DNA of 64,000 bases from Skeletonema tropicum (GCA_037178625.1 CM074130.1:1054001-1118000), one strand, 5' to 3'. Positions 22,741-33,711 are shown, counted from the stretch's first letter. The notes: a model not told the origin generated them from the sequence alone. Translations and numbers: made by a program.

Positions 22741-23112
22741 GTCTTTGCGTCACCGCTTCTTGAAGTCCAAGAGGAGAAGTAGGTGAGATTGTGAGATATG
22801 CGATAGGTTGGGTTGAATATAAATAAATTCTATACTACGATTGGGGGTTATCAACCCTTGCCCTGTACGAATACCAATGTCAGCTTTGAAATCCTAGCTT
22901 TGCCAGTCCGGTTAAGGCAGGTCATCTTGGCCCCCTGGGTGGGCTCTCTCGAAGAGAGAGGAGGACCCAGGCGGCGAGATCCTCTCAAATAAATGGAGGT
23001 AAAGAGAACAAGGTGCCATCCAAGTTCTCTAGAGTCCTGCCCGTCCTGCGTCGCGCAAAGGTCGTAAGATTTCATCACAAAACAAAGGCGTGACGTGTCA
23101 CGGCATAAACCC
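22739..23112. repeat. 374-bp direct repeat R, copy 2
   Basis: Partner of 22070-22443. It follows segment P directly, sharing the CG at the junction. Confidence 0.85.
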
Positions 23113-23570
23113 CCTCTCGGTGCCCCCTAGAGGGCTTTCGAGAAACGAAGCATGGCTTTCACTGTAAGACGCAAGTCTGTGTAAACCTGCCTCATCGTAA
23201 GCCCGGCTTCTGTCCCCTTTGCTTGTTCCTTCTTCCTCCAGCGTTGACGTGGTGAGTACCACGTTGAGGAGCTAGAGATCAAACGTGACCTCTACGCCAC
23301 GCGAGATGCGCTAGTCAATTCCTTGGTCAAAGCGATGAAGGAAGCAGGCTCCACTCACACCAGAGAAGAACCATCTGTGCCCGCGGCCAACCTAACCCTT
23401 AACCTCTGGTGAGGGGGGAGGTTGTGATTCCATGATGCAGCGCGATGTAAATCGTACACAGAATGCTTAACGTAGGACCAGGCTCTGCTTAACCCGGTCT
23501 ATCGACCTTCATCTGCAATAAAAGATACAAAGGAACGCTGCAATGTTAGTATCCTCGTTCAAAATGATTC
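23113..23570 (+). pseudogene. Possible gene remnant (65-codon open stretch)
   Basis: Between about 23245 and 23410 a plus-strand frame encodes EYHVEELEIKRDLYATRDAL, continuing to LVKAMKEAGS and a TGA after NLTLNLW. The composition is protein-like. A pyrimidine-rich tract ending CTCCAG precedes it, as an intron acceptor might. It may be the last exon of a decayed gene or mobile-element protein. No family was recognised. Confidence 0.3.
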
Positions 23571-23573
23571 CAC

Positions 23574-23785
23574 TCTGCAAAGGGATTGGTTCCACTTTTC
23601 CTCTACCACAAAAACGGTAGTTCAAATTTTCCGCCGCTCTAATTATAAGATTCTGTGCAAAACGCAGGATCCAATCCTGCTCAACGCGATTGATTCCACT
23701 TTTCCCCTACCACAAAACGGTAGTTCAATTTTCCCGCCGCTTCCATATACAGATTCTGTGCAAAACGCAGGATCCAATCCTGCTC
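23574..23785. repeat. Tandem duplication of about 104 bp, two copies
   Basis: Both copies contain ACCACAAAA-ACGGTAGTTCAA and end in the palindromic CGCAGGATCCAATCCTGC. They differ by several substitutions and single-base indels. Confidence 0.75.
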
Positions 23786-24481
23786 CTATCTATGCCCCTC
23801 ATCTGTCTTTCTCCTCGTTCGTCCAACGGCCTGACCGAGAGGAGGTAATTGTCGGAGTTGCTAGAACAGCTCTTTGATTTGTTTGCCAGCCAACCTTGTA
23901 TTGCTCTACACCCGTCATCGGGATACATGTCACAGGATCATGTCAAGGGACCACAGTGATGGATGAGACCCTGCCTATGCTCTCGTTCTCTCCTTGCCAG
24001 TTCTTCCTGAGATCTAGCAATCAACAATCAAGATTATTTGAGCTTGCGGCGTCGATGATATGAGAATGCAGATGAAGATGCGTGATATCAACTAGAGAGG
24101 CACGACGTCGTATGATGCACCATGATAATCGTGAAGGGATAGATGTAGATAGAGTCGTCTGAATTACTCCCTCATTAATAAAGGGACCAACGCATCCTCC
24201 TTCATCACTCTGACCCCACAGATAACAATTTGTAGTATCAGTATGGCGACTTCATTCTAATGACCTATGATGCATGCTGCTCTTGAGTTGGCCACCAAAC
24301 TTGCGTCGATCTATCATCCTAGAGGATGGAGCGTACAAGGTGGGGACGCCCTGCTGTACATAAATTTGCCTATTCACAAAGAAGGATGCACCCGTAGGAT
24401 AATGAGTCATTTGTCAGTCTCATAGACCTCCTAAGTAAACATTGTATGAGTGCTGAGATTGTACAATAAGGCGGATGATTA

Positions 24482-24790
24482 TCAACCTACTTCCGTAGCA
24501 ACATACACCGTAGGTGATCCACCCCCCTCCGGAGCCCCCCATGCAATTCCTGCCCTGCAGTACACGAGAGCAGGCAAAATTTGAAAGGGCACATCGCTCT
24601 CACGGACACTATTGATCAAATAGTGAAATCCACACTTGGCGTTACCATACAGTTCCACACCATCTTGGTATACCGTGGAGTAGCGGTGGACTAATAGATC
24701 ATCCACCTTCAAACCCTGCACGAGAGCGCGAGGACCAACTACTCTCAATGGCGGTAGCAACACCCAGTCCGCGTCTCTTTACACAGGTGG
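24482..24790 (-). pseudogene. Dispersed coding repeat, longest fragment (~93 codons)
   Basis: The minus strand reads VLLPPLRVVGPRALVQGLKV, then LLVHRYSTVYQDGVELYGNA, then ALVYCRAGIAWGAPEGGG, to a TGA at 24482. Parts of the same protein sequence recur at 26490-26680 (broken by a stop), 24820-25030 and about 27000-27115. It is therefore a family of decayed copies of one coding repeat, probably from a transposable element. No domain was recognised. Confidence 0.45.
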
Positions 24791-24819
24791 AAGAAGAGCT
24801 GTGACTCCTCCTCAACGAA

Positions 24820-25040
24820 AGAAGGATGCACACGTAAAAATACTGAGTCATATGTCAGTGACATAGATCTCCCAAGTACCTATACATTGTAGAGTGCTGA
24901 GATTAAATGAGGCGGTTGAGTATCAACCTACTTCCGTAGCAACACACACCGTAGGTGACCAAACCCCCCCCCCCCCCGGCGCCCCCATACAATTCCTGGC
25001 CTGCAGGACACGAGAGCAGGCAGGATTTCTAGAGCACATC
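24820..25040. repeat. Second copy of the 24370-24620 segment, with a C14 tract
   Basis: Repeats the order AAGAAGGATGCAC, GAGTCAT, GCTGAGATT, ATCAACCTACTTCCGTAGCA and CGAGAGCAGGCA seen at 24370-24620. A run of 14 C at 24964-24977 occupies the place of a shorter C-rich stretch in the first copy. Confidence 0.7.
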
Positions 25041-25381
25041 GCTCTACGAAAACTCGCTTCATAACTTCTACTAATTTATAAACTAGCTAGGGCGTTATGG
25101 TTTCCACACACTTTCTACATTCCGAGATACTGACTTGAATAACAGGATATAGATGCATACCTGGTATCCAAGCACTGTCAAACTCACCCCAAGCTTGAAT
25201 CAGCTCGATGTCTTGTCATGTAACTATGACACTTTGAGCCAGGTCAATTTTTCGCTAACCACTTCGGGCTTGATGGAAAAACATCATACTGGTATCTCTC
25301 ACTCCCACGTGAGTAGACCAAACAAAGTAGACAAGCACAAGCCAAGATCATGGAGGGATACTCACAATAGGGTGTTTCAAA

Positions 25382-25976
25382 CCTCAAGCTCTTGCTACCT
25401 CAAACCCAAAAGGCGTACCGACCCAAACCTGTCCAAGCGATGTAACAACCTGTGCAGCCACTCAAATGGTATGTCAACCCACTCTCGGTGTTCTCACAAA
25501 TCCTTTATGTGACAACCAAATGACATCCATAGGTGGGTTTACAGTATCCCCACGTATCCTACCGTGGCGATCAAATGCTAACCAATTGGAGTTGAATGTT
25601 GCCCCTGCGTATTCTACCGCAGCGACCAAACGACACCCACAGTTGGCGCTTTCATTAACAAAAACTCAATCAATCAATGATCTCAAGCTCTGATACTACC
25701 TCAAACCCAAATGCGTACCGACCCAAACCTGTCCAAGCGATTTAACAACCTGTGCAGCCACTCAAATGGTATGTCAACCCGCTCTCGGTGTTCTCACAAA
25801 TCCTTTATGTGACAACTAAATGACATCCATAGGTGGGTTTACAGTATCCCCACGTATCCTACCGTGGCGATCAAATGCTAACCAATTGGAGTTGAATGTT
25901 GCCCCTGCGTATTCTACCGCAGCGACCAAACGACACCCAAAGTTGGCGCTATCAATAGCCAAAACTCAAACAAACA
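25382..25976. repeat. Tandem repeat, two copies of a unit of about 300 bp
   Basis: Copies at about 25382-25681 and 25682-25976 share long identical stretches, including CCCCACGTATCCTACCGTGG and CGTATTCTACCGCAGCGACC. They are nearly identical, so the duplication is young. Each contains an open stretch of about 60 codons beginning MTSIGGFTVSPRILPWRSNA, which is not recognised. Confidence 0.85.
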
Positions 25977-26489
25977 TCGTAGAGTCAAAGCTTAGCTCCC
26001 TACAAAGCCTCGCTCACGTGTGTCCCATGCTTCCCGAGAGTCACTTTTCACTTCCCTCGATCACATAGGCAGTGCTGTCCCCGGCGTTACCCGGCATCAC
26101 ACTGGCCTGACTGTACATTAAGCCATCCTAAATCCAGGATGACCGACAAGAGACCCAGTCGATAGCGACCCCAGTGTGCAGTTACCCACACACGTAGCCG
26201 ACGGTCTAGCGTACTACCCATTCCATAATGGCATAACCCGCGTTGACCGTTTTCTCTCGTCTTGCCCTGGAGCAATATCAATATTAGACAAAGCTCCGCA
26301 TCCCACGAGTATGCAGGACTATGCGCCACCAACTCCCATAGAGGAAGCGACAACGCACGGACTAGGGGGTGCGAAAGTAGGACGTTAATTCGCCCTTCGT
26401 TACACATATAAGACGACAATGTGCCCGGACCCTTGCGAGCCCACTCCCCCCTCTTGTTCACCTGAGTTTTCGGGACCCTATCCCCTACT

Positions 26490-26685
26490 CGATGATCAAA
26501 TAGTGAAGTCCACACTTGGCGTTACCATACAGTTCCACACCGTCTTGGTACACCGTGGAGTAGCGGTGGACTAATAGATCACCCACCTTCAAAACCTGCA
26601 CGAGAGCGCGAGGGCCAACTACTCTTTATGGCGGTAGCGACACCCAGTCCTCGTCTCTATGCACAGGTGGAAAGAAGAGCCCTTT
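26490..26685. repeat. Fragment of the dispersed coding repeat
   Basis: Matches 24610-24790 at high identity from ATCAAATAGTGAA to the ACACAGGTGGAA end. The minus-strand frame is interrupted by a stop where the longer copy reads LLPPLRV. Confidence 0.75.
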
Positions 26686-26929
26686 TCGATGACTCCCCCC
26701 ACGATGGATGGAGGTTGGGAGGTGTGACGGCTCAATGCTCGAAGAAGGTGACCACATTTCCACAATATGAATTTATATAAATCGATTTTGCAAAAATTGG
26801 ATCTTGATGTTGTGTATGTAATGAATTTTCATCAATATTTATTCAACAACAGATGAAATGGTGAGTCATAGAGAGGACAACGGACCTCCCTTAAGTGTTT
26901 ACGTCATCCCTTGTGATGGAGTGCGCTTA

Positions 26930-27975
26930 GCAACTTCAATGTGGTTGAGACAACGTAGGCTGAGAAGGGTAGACTGCTTAAGTTGGACGGTAGGGACCGG
27001 TAAATGGTCCAACACCCCCCCCCCCTGGCACCCCCGAAGGGACACCAGGATGTTGAAACGAGACGACACAGCAGAATTCCTGGCCTGCAGGACCCGAGAG
27101 CAGGCAGGATTTCACCCAATATCAACTATCAAACACTCATGCATTAAGTATTTACTCCTGTTGATCGTTGAGATAGTGCTATCTCCGTTGTAGATAAACT
27201 ATGCAGTTCCAAACCGCATGATGTCATCGAAGATTCATCGCATTAATCATTCCATACACAAGAAGAGGGCCCGCTACTAGCTTTAGGGCGGTACAATAGT
27301 GGGACCCCGGAAAATTAGACCTCTCATCCTCTTGTATACGAAAGCACCATGGTAGAAGACGAATGGATGAAGAGCCACGTCTTGCATCAAAAAGAAGCAA
27401 GTAACCGTGTAGTATGCACATGTTCGTCAGCAGCATCTTCCCCCGAAGATAGGTAAGCTGGCGTAGGTAACCCTCTCACTTTGTGACCGGGTTGTTGCTT
27501 CCGTGGAGGACAGATTGGTAGGGCAACTGCTGAAGAACTCGTTGGTATATGCATAAGACGTGGTGGAAGGGTAGCATATCTTCCACAAAAGATAGACCGT
27601 GACAAGCTGCACCTGATATACAACTTGGCTGGAGATCTATCCGGCAATGACTAACACTCCAGCTCGATGGAGAACTTCCTATGATGATGCCCCCTCTAGA
27701 GAGCGGCATCTGTTCTCCCCCATAAAATTATGAAATACTCCTAGGTATTTGACTGATTGACGAACATGTCTGTTTTGTATATCGCAAATCGATCGCTACA
27801 ACATCCATCATCCGTCCCCATCAGCAAAGTTGATGGTGGAACACCCCAGCATAGCAATTGCTAGAGGGCATTCCCCTAACTGATTAAGTTGGGCGGTAGG
27901 GACCAGTAAACCCCCCCCCCCCCGGCACCCCCGAAGGGACACCGGATGTTGAGTACGAGACGACACAGCAGAAGA
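26930..27975. repeat. Two fragments of a C-tract repeat family
   Basis: 26970-27070 and 27880-27970 share TAAGTTGG-CGGTAGGGACC, a run of C (11 at 27015-27025, 13 at 27911-27923), GGCACCCCCGAAGGGACACC and GACGACACAGCAGAA. The C runs resemble a polypurine tract on the other strand. Between them, short ORFs have no recognisable features. Confidence 0.6.
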
Positions 27976-28150
27976 TTACTCACCTCCAGCGGGAGGAACC
28001 ACAGACGCCGATGAAGAAGAAGGAGCGCTCATCCTCGGAGGTCATCGGGAGAGGCTTTCGAAGACATGGTGGCGTAGATCCAAATGGCGAGAGAGGACAG
28101 TGGCTGCTGGAGGAGGATCGAAGGTCGGCAAAAAGCGGTAACACTCAAAG

Positions 28151-28422
28151 AAAACTAATTTCTGTGAGAGATGCAACTGGGTAAGCTGTACGGTCTTTCC
28201 CACTGGCACACAGATAATACTCTAAGCTTCTCCGATGCTGCTGCTGGTCGTTTCAAACAACTTTGATCTCACGGTTGTTGGAAACGCCGAGGCTCCTGCC
28301 GATACGTCAGATCTTTCGTCGTCTTTCGTCAGGATTCTCGTCATTACCGACTCAGCAACTTCATCATATTGATCCTCGCAATTACCTGCTCCTCGAGACC
28401 ATCTAAGCAGAAGCACGTGTCG
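28151..28422. repeat. Duplicated segment P, copy 2
   Basis: Partner of 22464-22740. This copy keeps an open minus-strand frame (28222-28416). Confidence 0.85.
28222..28416 (-). pseudogene. 3' gene fragment ending SSSIGEA
   Basis: The minus frame reads NCEDQYDEVAESVMTRILTK, then DDERSDVSAGASAFPTTV, to a TAG. The composition is typical of a real protein C-terminus. No upstream exon was found: to the right lies the thioesterase promoter. This and its broken copy at 22464-22740 look like pieces of one gene carried along by duplication. Confidence 0.45.
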
Positions 28423-28478
28423 TGTTCACAAAAGCTATACTTCGATAGTTATGACGCCAACATAAGTAACAACTAACT

Positions 28479-28503
28479 CTAGAGAGAGAGAGAGAGAAAG
28501 AGA
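28479..28503. repeat. GA microsatellite in the 5' leader
   Basis: A run of GA dinucleotides with one AA interruption lies immediately before the thioesterase ATG. Confidence 0.8.
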
Positions 28504-28506
28504 GCC

Positions 28507-29505
28507 ATGCGTCCGTCATTATTCTTCACAACATCGCTATCCCTATCTAGCCGTGTTGTGCGCTCTCTCTCTTCATCAACAGCCTTGCATGCCGTATCAC
28601 GAAGTAATGATGGCACAGTCACCATCTCACCACAGAATCACCACTCTGCAACAGTGATACTATGTCATGGATTAGGCGACACGGCAAATGGATGGGTAGA
28701 GCCTACTCAATATTTGGCGAATCAATTGCCTCATGTCAAATGGATACTTCCAACAGCACCAACTCAGCCTGTCACACTAAACGGTGGTATGCCCATGCCG
28801 TCTTGGTATGATATTGTTGGGTTAGATTCTCGATCGAGTGAATTTTGCAATGGATTAGATGAATCTATGGAGCGAATATTGAGTTTAGTGGAGGACGAAG
28901 TTTCCGGAGACGCCGGTTCATCGTCGACGGCAACTGCAACTGCATGCGTCAATCATCCCTTGGACTACTCTCGTATCGTACTGGCTGGGTTTTCACAGGG
29001 AGGCGCTTTGGCGTTGTACACAGGAATGACTCAATCACGAAGACAAAGCACTGCCGGTTTAGGACTGGGGGGTATCACTGTGATGAGTGGTTACCTACCT
29101 CGGTCAAAAGCATTTGCAATCGCAGCTGGATCTGAGAATACACCAATTCTTCATTGTCATGGGGAGCAAGACTCAGTTGTGCCCGTACAGGCTGCTGCAC
29201 TGAGTAAGGAGCGGGTATCATCACTATTGAAAGAAATAGACGGTGGAAATGATAATTTATATGAAGTAAAAACCTATGCAGGACTTGATCATAGTGTTGC
29301 TATCGAAGAGTTGAATGATGTTGCGGCTTTTTTGAAGCGGGTGATCCCTCCAATAACTACCGATAATGCTGATGATGAAGTTGATCCAACGAAGATGAGT
29401 GTTAGACAGCTAAGGGCCGAAATAGAGAAAAGAGGCATTAAAGAGGAAGCAAGAGGGATGCTGGAGAAGTCGGAATTGGTTAATTTATTGCTCAAGAACC
29501 AATAA
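28507..29505 (+). CDS. Acyl-protein thioesterase / lysophospholipase-like alpha/beta hydrolase with C-terminal SAP domain
   Basis: 332 residues in a single exon. The family removes palmitate and other acyl groups from protein cysteines or hydrolyses lysophospholipids. Visible motifs are LCHGLGDTANGW (oxyanion loop), GFSQGG with nucleophile Ser near 163, GEQDSVVP with Asp near 222, and GLDHSV with His near 262, which complete the catalytic triad. The first ~33 residues are Ser/Arg-rich and look like an organellar targeting sequence. Residues ~297-330 (MSVRQLRAEIEKRGIKEEAR…) match a SAP domain, an unusual addition for this enzyme family. The ATG follows a GA-rich 5' leader (28479-28503). Its 3' end converges with that of the MOSC gene, 63 bp away. 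Confidence 0.92.
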   Translation: MRPSLFFTTSLSLSSRVVRSLSSSTALHAVSRSNDGTVTISPQNHHSATVILCHGLGDTANGWVEPTQYLANQLPHVKWILPTAPTQPVTLNGGMPMPSWYDIVGLDSRSSEFCNGLDESMERILSLVEDEVSGDAGSSSTATATACVNHPLDYSRIVLAGFSQGGALALYTGMTQSRRQSTAGLGLGGITVMSGYLPRSKAFAIAAGSENTPILHCHGEQDSVVPVQAAALSKERVSSLLKEIDGGNDNLYEVKTYAGLDHSVAIEELNDVAAFLKRVIPPITTDNADDEVDPTKMSVRQLRAEIEKRGIKEEARGMLEKSELVNLLLKNQ

Positions 29506-29568
29506 GATTCGACTCGTGATCATTACTGAAAAGGAATTTACCTATTCTAGAGCAGTTGCTATACCTTC

Positions 29569-30708
29569 TCATGCAGATGTACCAAACAAACGCATCCATT
29601 CTGCTCTTCTCTCCTCATCATATTCAAGTATCTCAATTTCATCACCTACAGAAATTCGCTCATCCGTCAATTCCCACGGCCTTGCAGGTATCAGATGCAT
29701 CCCAAAGTTACGCTGTCCATTATCTCGCTCACGAAACTTACTCAAGGTTGAAAGAGGCTCTCCACCTCGCTCTAAACTATCCCTGTCAACGGTTGTCATT
29801 GTACACCGTCCACAGCGTTGCCATACATGAAATTCAACTGGACCAATCCGAATACGTTTCAATGAATCCTCCTCCCAGGGTTGGAGACCATCAATGACAA
29901 TATTGGGACGGAAACGTCTCATGTCAACTTCTTGTTTTCCTTTATCACGAAGTCGTTTGTTCAAGTCAGCTAAAGATGAGCGTGTGGTGAGTAGGAATGG
30001 TGCTTCATCTGCGAGTGATACAGATGGCATCAGACCAGTGGGAATGTCCTCTCCTTGGTTAGGATTAACTGTGACATATCTTTGAAAATTTTCACTAATA
30101 CCAACTAGTCGACATCCTGGAATACCTGTTGCTTCTTCTAACCATTTCGCGACTTTGGGTCCACAATCTTCCAACTGGGTTGATGGTCCACCCAAAATTG
30201 TGGTATAGGTAGGTCGTGTAACTAGAGATCCAAATCGTGAAAGCACCTCTTCTAATCTCAAACTGAACGATTTGTTCACATGTTTCGACGATAGTTCCAG
30301 TGTAGAACCACCATCCATCAATGTTGGCTTGACATGAAATAATTTTTCATACCGTTTCTCTCTTGGAGTGCAATACGAAAAATCTGGTTCCAATGGCGAA
30401 GAATCCTTTTCATCATTCGCATCCTTCGCCACTACCTGTAAGATACGATCATGTTCAAATCCTATTGGGGTAACTTTGGCACTATTATTTGACAATCGTA
30501 TCTCTCCACAGCTTTTGATGGGGTATATGTACAGGTCTTGCACTGTTGGTACTACGTCTTCTTGGCGTTTGCTGGTGCTGCAGTCATGTCGCTTCTTCGA
30601 CATGATGATGATGTGTTGGATGTTTATGTATAAATTTAATACGTAGGCGGTGATTGAGAGTGAAGTGAGAGAGATGATAGTCCACGCTAATGAAGTAGGA
30701 TCGATCAT
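29569..30708 (-). CDS. MOSC-domain molybdenum-cofactor protein, mARC-like
   Basis: 379 residues in a single exon from ATG 30708. The N-terminus has one membrane segment (LAWTIISLTSLSITAYVLNL), as in mitochondrial amidoxime-reducing component proteins. Then comes the MOSC N-terminal beta-barrel (LYIYPIKSCGEI, GFEHDRILQVV). The MOSC domain contains FRPNIVIDGLQPWEED and RCGRCTMTTVDRDS, where the Cys before TMTTVD is the position that binds the molybdenum cofactor in mARC. The family reduces N-hydroxylated compounds, and some algal members make nitric oxide from nitrite together with nitrate reductase. The electron partners (cytochrome b5 type) are not in this window. Confidence 0.9.
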   Translation of the reverse strand: MIDPTSLAWTIISLTSLSITAYVLNLYINIQHIIIMSKKRHDCSTSKRQEDVVPTVQDLYIYPIKSCGEIRLSNNSAKVTPIGFEHDRILQVVAKDANDEKDSSPLEPDFSYCTPREKRYEKLFHVKPTLMDGGSTLELSSKHVNKSFSLRLEEVLSRFGSLVTRPTYTTILGGPSTQLEDCGPKVAKWLEEATGIPGCRLVGISENFQRYVTVNPNQGEDIPTGLMPSVSLADEAPFLLTTRSSLADLNKRLRDKGKQEVDMRRFRPNIVIDGLQPWEEDSLKRIRIGPVEFHVWQRCGRCTMTTVDRDSLERGGEPLSTLSKFRERDNGQRNFGMHLIPARPWELTDERISVGDEIEILEYDEERRAEWMRLFGTSA

Positions 30709-30717
30709 CGTTGGTGC

Positions 30718-30987
30718 TGTGGAGGAGGACGAGGTTCGGCCTATGGTAGAGTATCAACTTTCTGCCATGGCGTGGCTAAAGCAGGGATTATTGAAAATGA
30801 TGGAAGCGTTGGGATTTCGTGTGGTACGGTTGCATCGTGTGGAGTTTATGGGGATACAATAGTGGAGAGGGTTGAATGAACCTGGAGATTGGGATTATTT
30901 GGATGAGGAGGAGATGGATCTTGTGAAGGATGCGTTACGATTGGCGCAGCAAGATGACGATGATAATGATGGGCGGGTTTATAGATG
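30718..30987 (+). pseudogene. Possible decayed gene upstream of the MOSC gene, with in-frame TAG
   Basis: A plus-strand frame reads VEEDEVRPMVEYQLSAMAWL…, reaches a TAG at about 30860, and stays open as LNEPGDWDYLDEEEMDLVKD…VYR to a TGA at 30987. The acidic second half has good coding character. It may be one small protein with a nonsense mutation, or the end of an unplaced gene. No family was recognised. Confidence 0.3.
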
Positions 30988-30989
30988 AG

Positions 30990-31639
30990 ATCTTAGATCT
31001 ATGTAACTGCAAGTCCTATTTTCAATTTGATCATCGAATCAGTTTGACTTGCTTCTCAAGTCCTTTAAGTTTGATGTCGCGTTGTCCAATTACATATCAC
31101 AGTGACGATAAAAAGAAGCAAGAAAGCCCTATCTTGAGCTTCTTGTTCCTTCGTGTTTGTGGATGCGCCTACATCCAGGCAAACCACATGTGGAAATCAA
31201 CCTAATCCAACTATGGTACTACGGCGGCTCATACAAAAGCCCAGACACAACACAACTATCGGGAGAGAAATTTGCTTGTCAAACGGATGAGCCGGACTCA
31301 AGGCACTCTCCATCGTCTACATCGAAGACAGTTACCCACAGAGTCCGAATTATCTCCTTTCAGGCACTACCACCAAACAACCCCTTCTCAATCTTGTGGG
31401 GATTGAGGAGATACACAACACTATCTCATCTCTGCTCCTGGAGGGGTGGAAAAATAAATTAAATGTATCAAGAGATCGATATCGTAGTATCAATCAAACA
31501 TGATCGATAAGACCAACGCATTAGGACTATGGATTCATCAGTGATAATACAATGGAACGCTACGAAGCTGAACACAACAGACTATTGAAAGAAGAACACA
31601 TGACACAACTCGAACCCGCCATTTGGAAGGCCGAACTTG
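30990..31639. other. No gene recognised
   Basis: ORFs here (for example 31157-31462, plus strand) have no recognisable domain. The sequence is flanked on the right by the hairpin-bearing repeat. Confidence 0.4.
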
Positions 31640-31915
31640 ACTAGGGTGCACCGTGTGCGAGTAAAAGAGGAGAGATAAAGCAGTACTCTAGAGGCGCATG
31701 CACGTAGCTGAGGCCGAACGATGAGCGGCAACCTCAGGAAGTCACAGGTATCTTGATTTTCGAACGCTGACCCCATGCCTGCGAGAGGCAGGCGATGGGG
31801 TCAGCGGCAGATTCTTCTCACTACTCACTAAATATTGAGATATGTAATAAAATCCTTTTTTCTAGCATTGCCTAGCCGTACCATAGCTTATGCGGGCAGC
31901 ATTACTATAAGTACT
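31640..31915. repeat. Hairpin-bearing direct repeat, copy 1
   Basis: Begins CTAGGGTGCACCGTGTGCG and contains CAACCTCAGGAAG, a 40-nt hairpin at 31766-31805, and a tail with GCATTGCCTAGCC and GGGCAGCATT. The same ordered pieces recur at 34260-34530. Confidence 0.75.
31766..31805. other. Stem-loop, copy 1
   Basis: GCTGACCCCAT-GCCTGC pairs with GGCAGGCGATGGGGTCAGC around a GAGA loop, giving ~17 base pairs with one bulge. The second copy at 34377-34416 keeps the stem with a compensating change. Confidence 0.8.
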
Positions 31916-32271
31916 TAGCCCAGATTTAGGGGACAACATGGGCAGTTTTCTGGGCGTTTTTACAAATAGGGGGACAAACTGGCCTTTTTTCTCAAAATAA
32001 ATGTGTTTTAGTTTGGATGATCACGCGCAATTTGTTAGGCTCGCGTTTCTATGCCAGCGCAGTTTTGGTTTTGAGTTCAACTTTGTCCCCTGATTTTCTA
32101 CGCACTTCGTGTACGAGTTCCAAACGTAACGTGCATGCTAAATGCCAAAACACCTCCCCTTCTTCATCCTTCCTCTCCCCCGCCGCAGCGCCGCAGCAGA
32201 ACAAAAAACAGTGAGAGAATAAGTAGACCAAGCCGTCAGCCGCCGCATTAGAAATTACACTCCCCAGCCAT

Positions 32272-33711
32272 CATGCCTACTACTGCTAGTAAAAGGGGGG
32301 CGCCACACATTGTGCAACAGGGTGCATTGTGGCACCACCTATTTCCTCAATTTGTCTTCGTGCTAGTTGGACTTCGCCCGGCATGTTGAACCGCTACATC
32401 AAGATTGCCGATGCTGGTGATGAACACGTTGGAAAGGTGGTTTGTGGTAGGGATAGACTGGGTGTTGGTTTTGCGGAGTCACAGCCATACTTCGATTTCA
32501 GTGACTTTGACGGAGCAGAATATGCCGCCCGGCATGCTGCTGTAAATGCTTGGATTAAGGCTCGTATGCCCGTGGAGGCACGCTCAAATGAGGCTGTATT
32601 TTTACTGTTTAAGGCATGCATTGCATCGCTTGTGTATCACAAGAAGAAGGGGAACCTTGACTCAATGCATTCAAATTGTCCACTGCGCACAAGCATTTTC
32701 TGGATCGAGGATGTTCCATTCGCTGATTGTGTGACAACAAAGTATCCTTGGAACAAGACAGATGACACGCCAGAGCTTACTGGTATACCTCCAGATGTTG
32801 CTTTGTTGGTAAAGGTGCAGAGCTTGAAGGAAGAGCTAGCCAAGATGAAAGAGGATCTCAAGGAATCATTCAAAGACATCTTAGTAAATCAGCTAGATTC
32901 AAGAAATGTTGGAGGAACAAACTTTACGCAATCAACCATCATCATGGAGAAGCTGGATGCGCTACTAGAGAAAGCTGGAAACATTTATGAGCGCCCCAGT
33001 GGTAGGACCCGCCGTCCCTTCGACGACGACGACGAGGAAGAAGACAATGATGTTGATGATTTAGTGGTAGAATACGACATTGCAGCAGAGGAACCTACGT
33101 TGGATGGTGTGGATAAGGCTGCGGTCACCCCGTTGGTCAAAGAGGCGCTTGCAAAGAAGCGAAGAGAGGAGATGCTTCAGCAGCGGAAGTGGTCGATGGG
33201 GGTGAGTTCTGAAGGCATTTTGACTCCTCTTCCTCCAGATTTTACTTTTCCCCAGATGAACATGAACGGATTGATCACCAAGTGGTTTCTTGGGGATAAA
33301 AAGAACAACATACCACCGTATCGACTCCTCCACGCTAACAATAATTTCATCGAACACGTTAAAAATGGAAAGAGGGACATCTCGAAGATGGGTAAAGTAA
33401 TGGAGAAGGTAAAGCACTTTGGAATGACAGTGGATGCTTGGCCGTCGGATGGTAAGTGGGATGGTAGCAAGGTGGCGACGCTGTACTCGAAAGTTTGGCC
33501 TCTTTTAGATCCGTACCTCGTAACGCAAGGGAAGCACGGAGCAAAGAGCGCGGCAAAAAGTCGTGGGGAGCAGAACAGTTGGAGAACATGCTACAACAAA
33601 ATGGTGGATAGATGATTGTTGAAGGGTGGCAAGAAGCGTAAGGCGAAAAAGACAAACAATGCACCGGTAGAACCCCAACAGAAGAAGAGGAAGCAAGAAT
33701 ATTTAGTTTAA
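32272..33711 (+). pseudogene. Unknown multidomain protein between hairpin-bearing repeats, probable mobile-element gene
   Basis: ATG 32272 opens MPTTASKRGAPHIVQQGALW. A one-base shift near 32340 is needed to enter the long frame containing SWTSPGMLNRYIKIADAGDE, GFAESQPYFDFSDFDGAEYA and PFADCVTTKYPWNK. A coiled coil follows (SLKEELAKMKEDLKESF), then an acidic patch, then a C-terminal domain with LITKWFLGDKKNNIPPYRLL and SWRTCYNKM. An in-frame TGA at 33613-33615 precedes a basic tail (GGKKRKAKK, QQKKRKQ) that looks like a nuclear localisation signal, ending at TAA 33709-33711. From memory, similar proteins are multi-copy in diatoms. The direct repeats on both sides suggest it belongs to a mobile unit. 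Confidence 0.6.

Noticed and set aside
22070..23112. The two 374-bp R repeats as a pair of LTRs
   Set aside because: No TG…CA ends, no target duplication, and the 295-bp interior is a duplicated host segment.
24960..24990. C14 run as a scaffold gap or adaptor artefact
   Set aside because: Similar C runs recur at the same position in other copies of the repeat, so they look biological.
26087..26515. 142-codon minus-strand ORF
   Set aside because: Non-ATG start, no domain, and the region lies in repeat-derived sequence.
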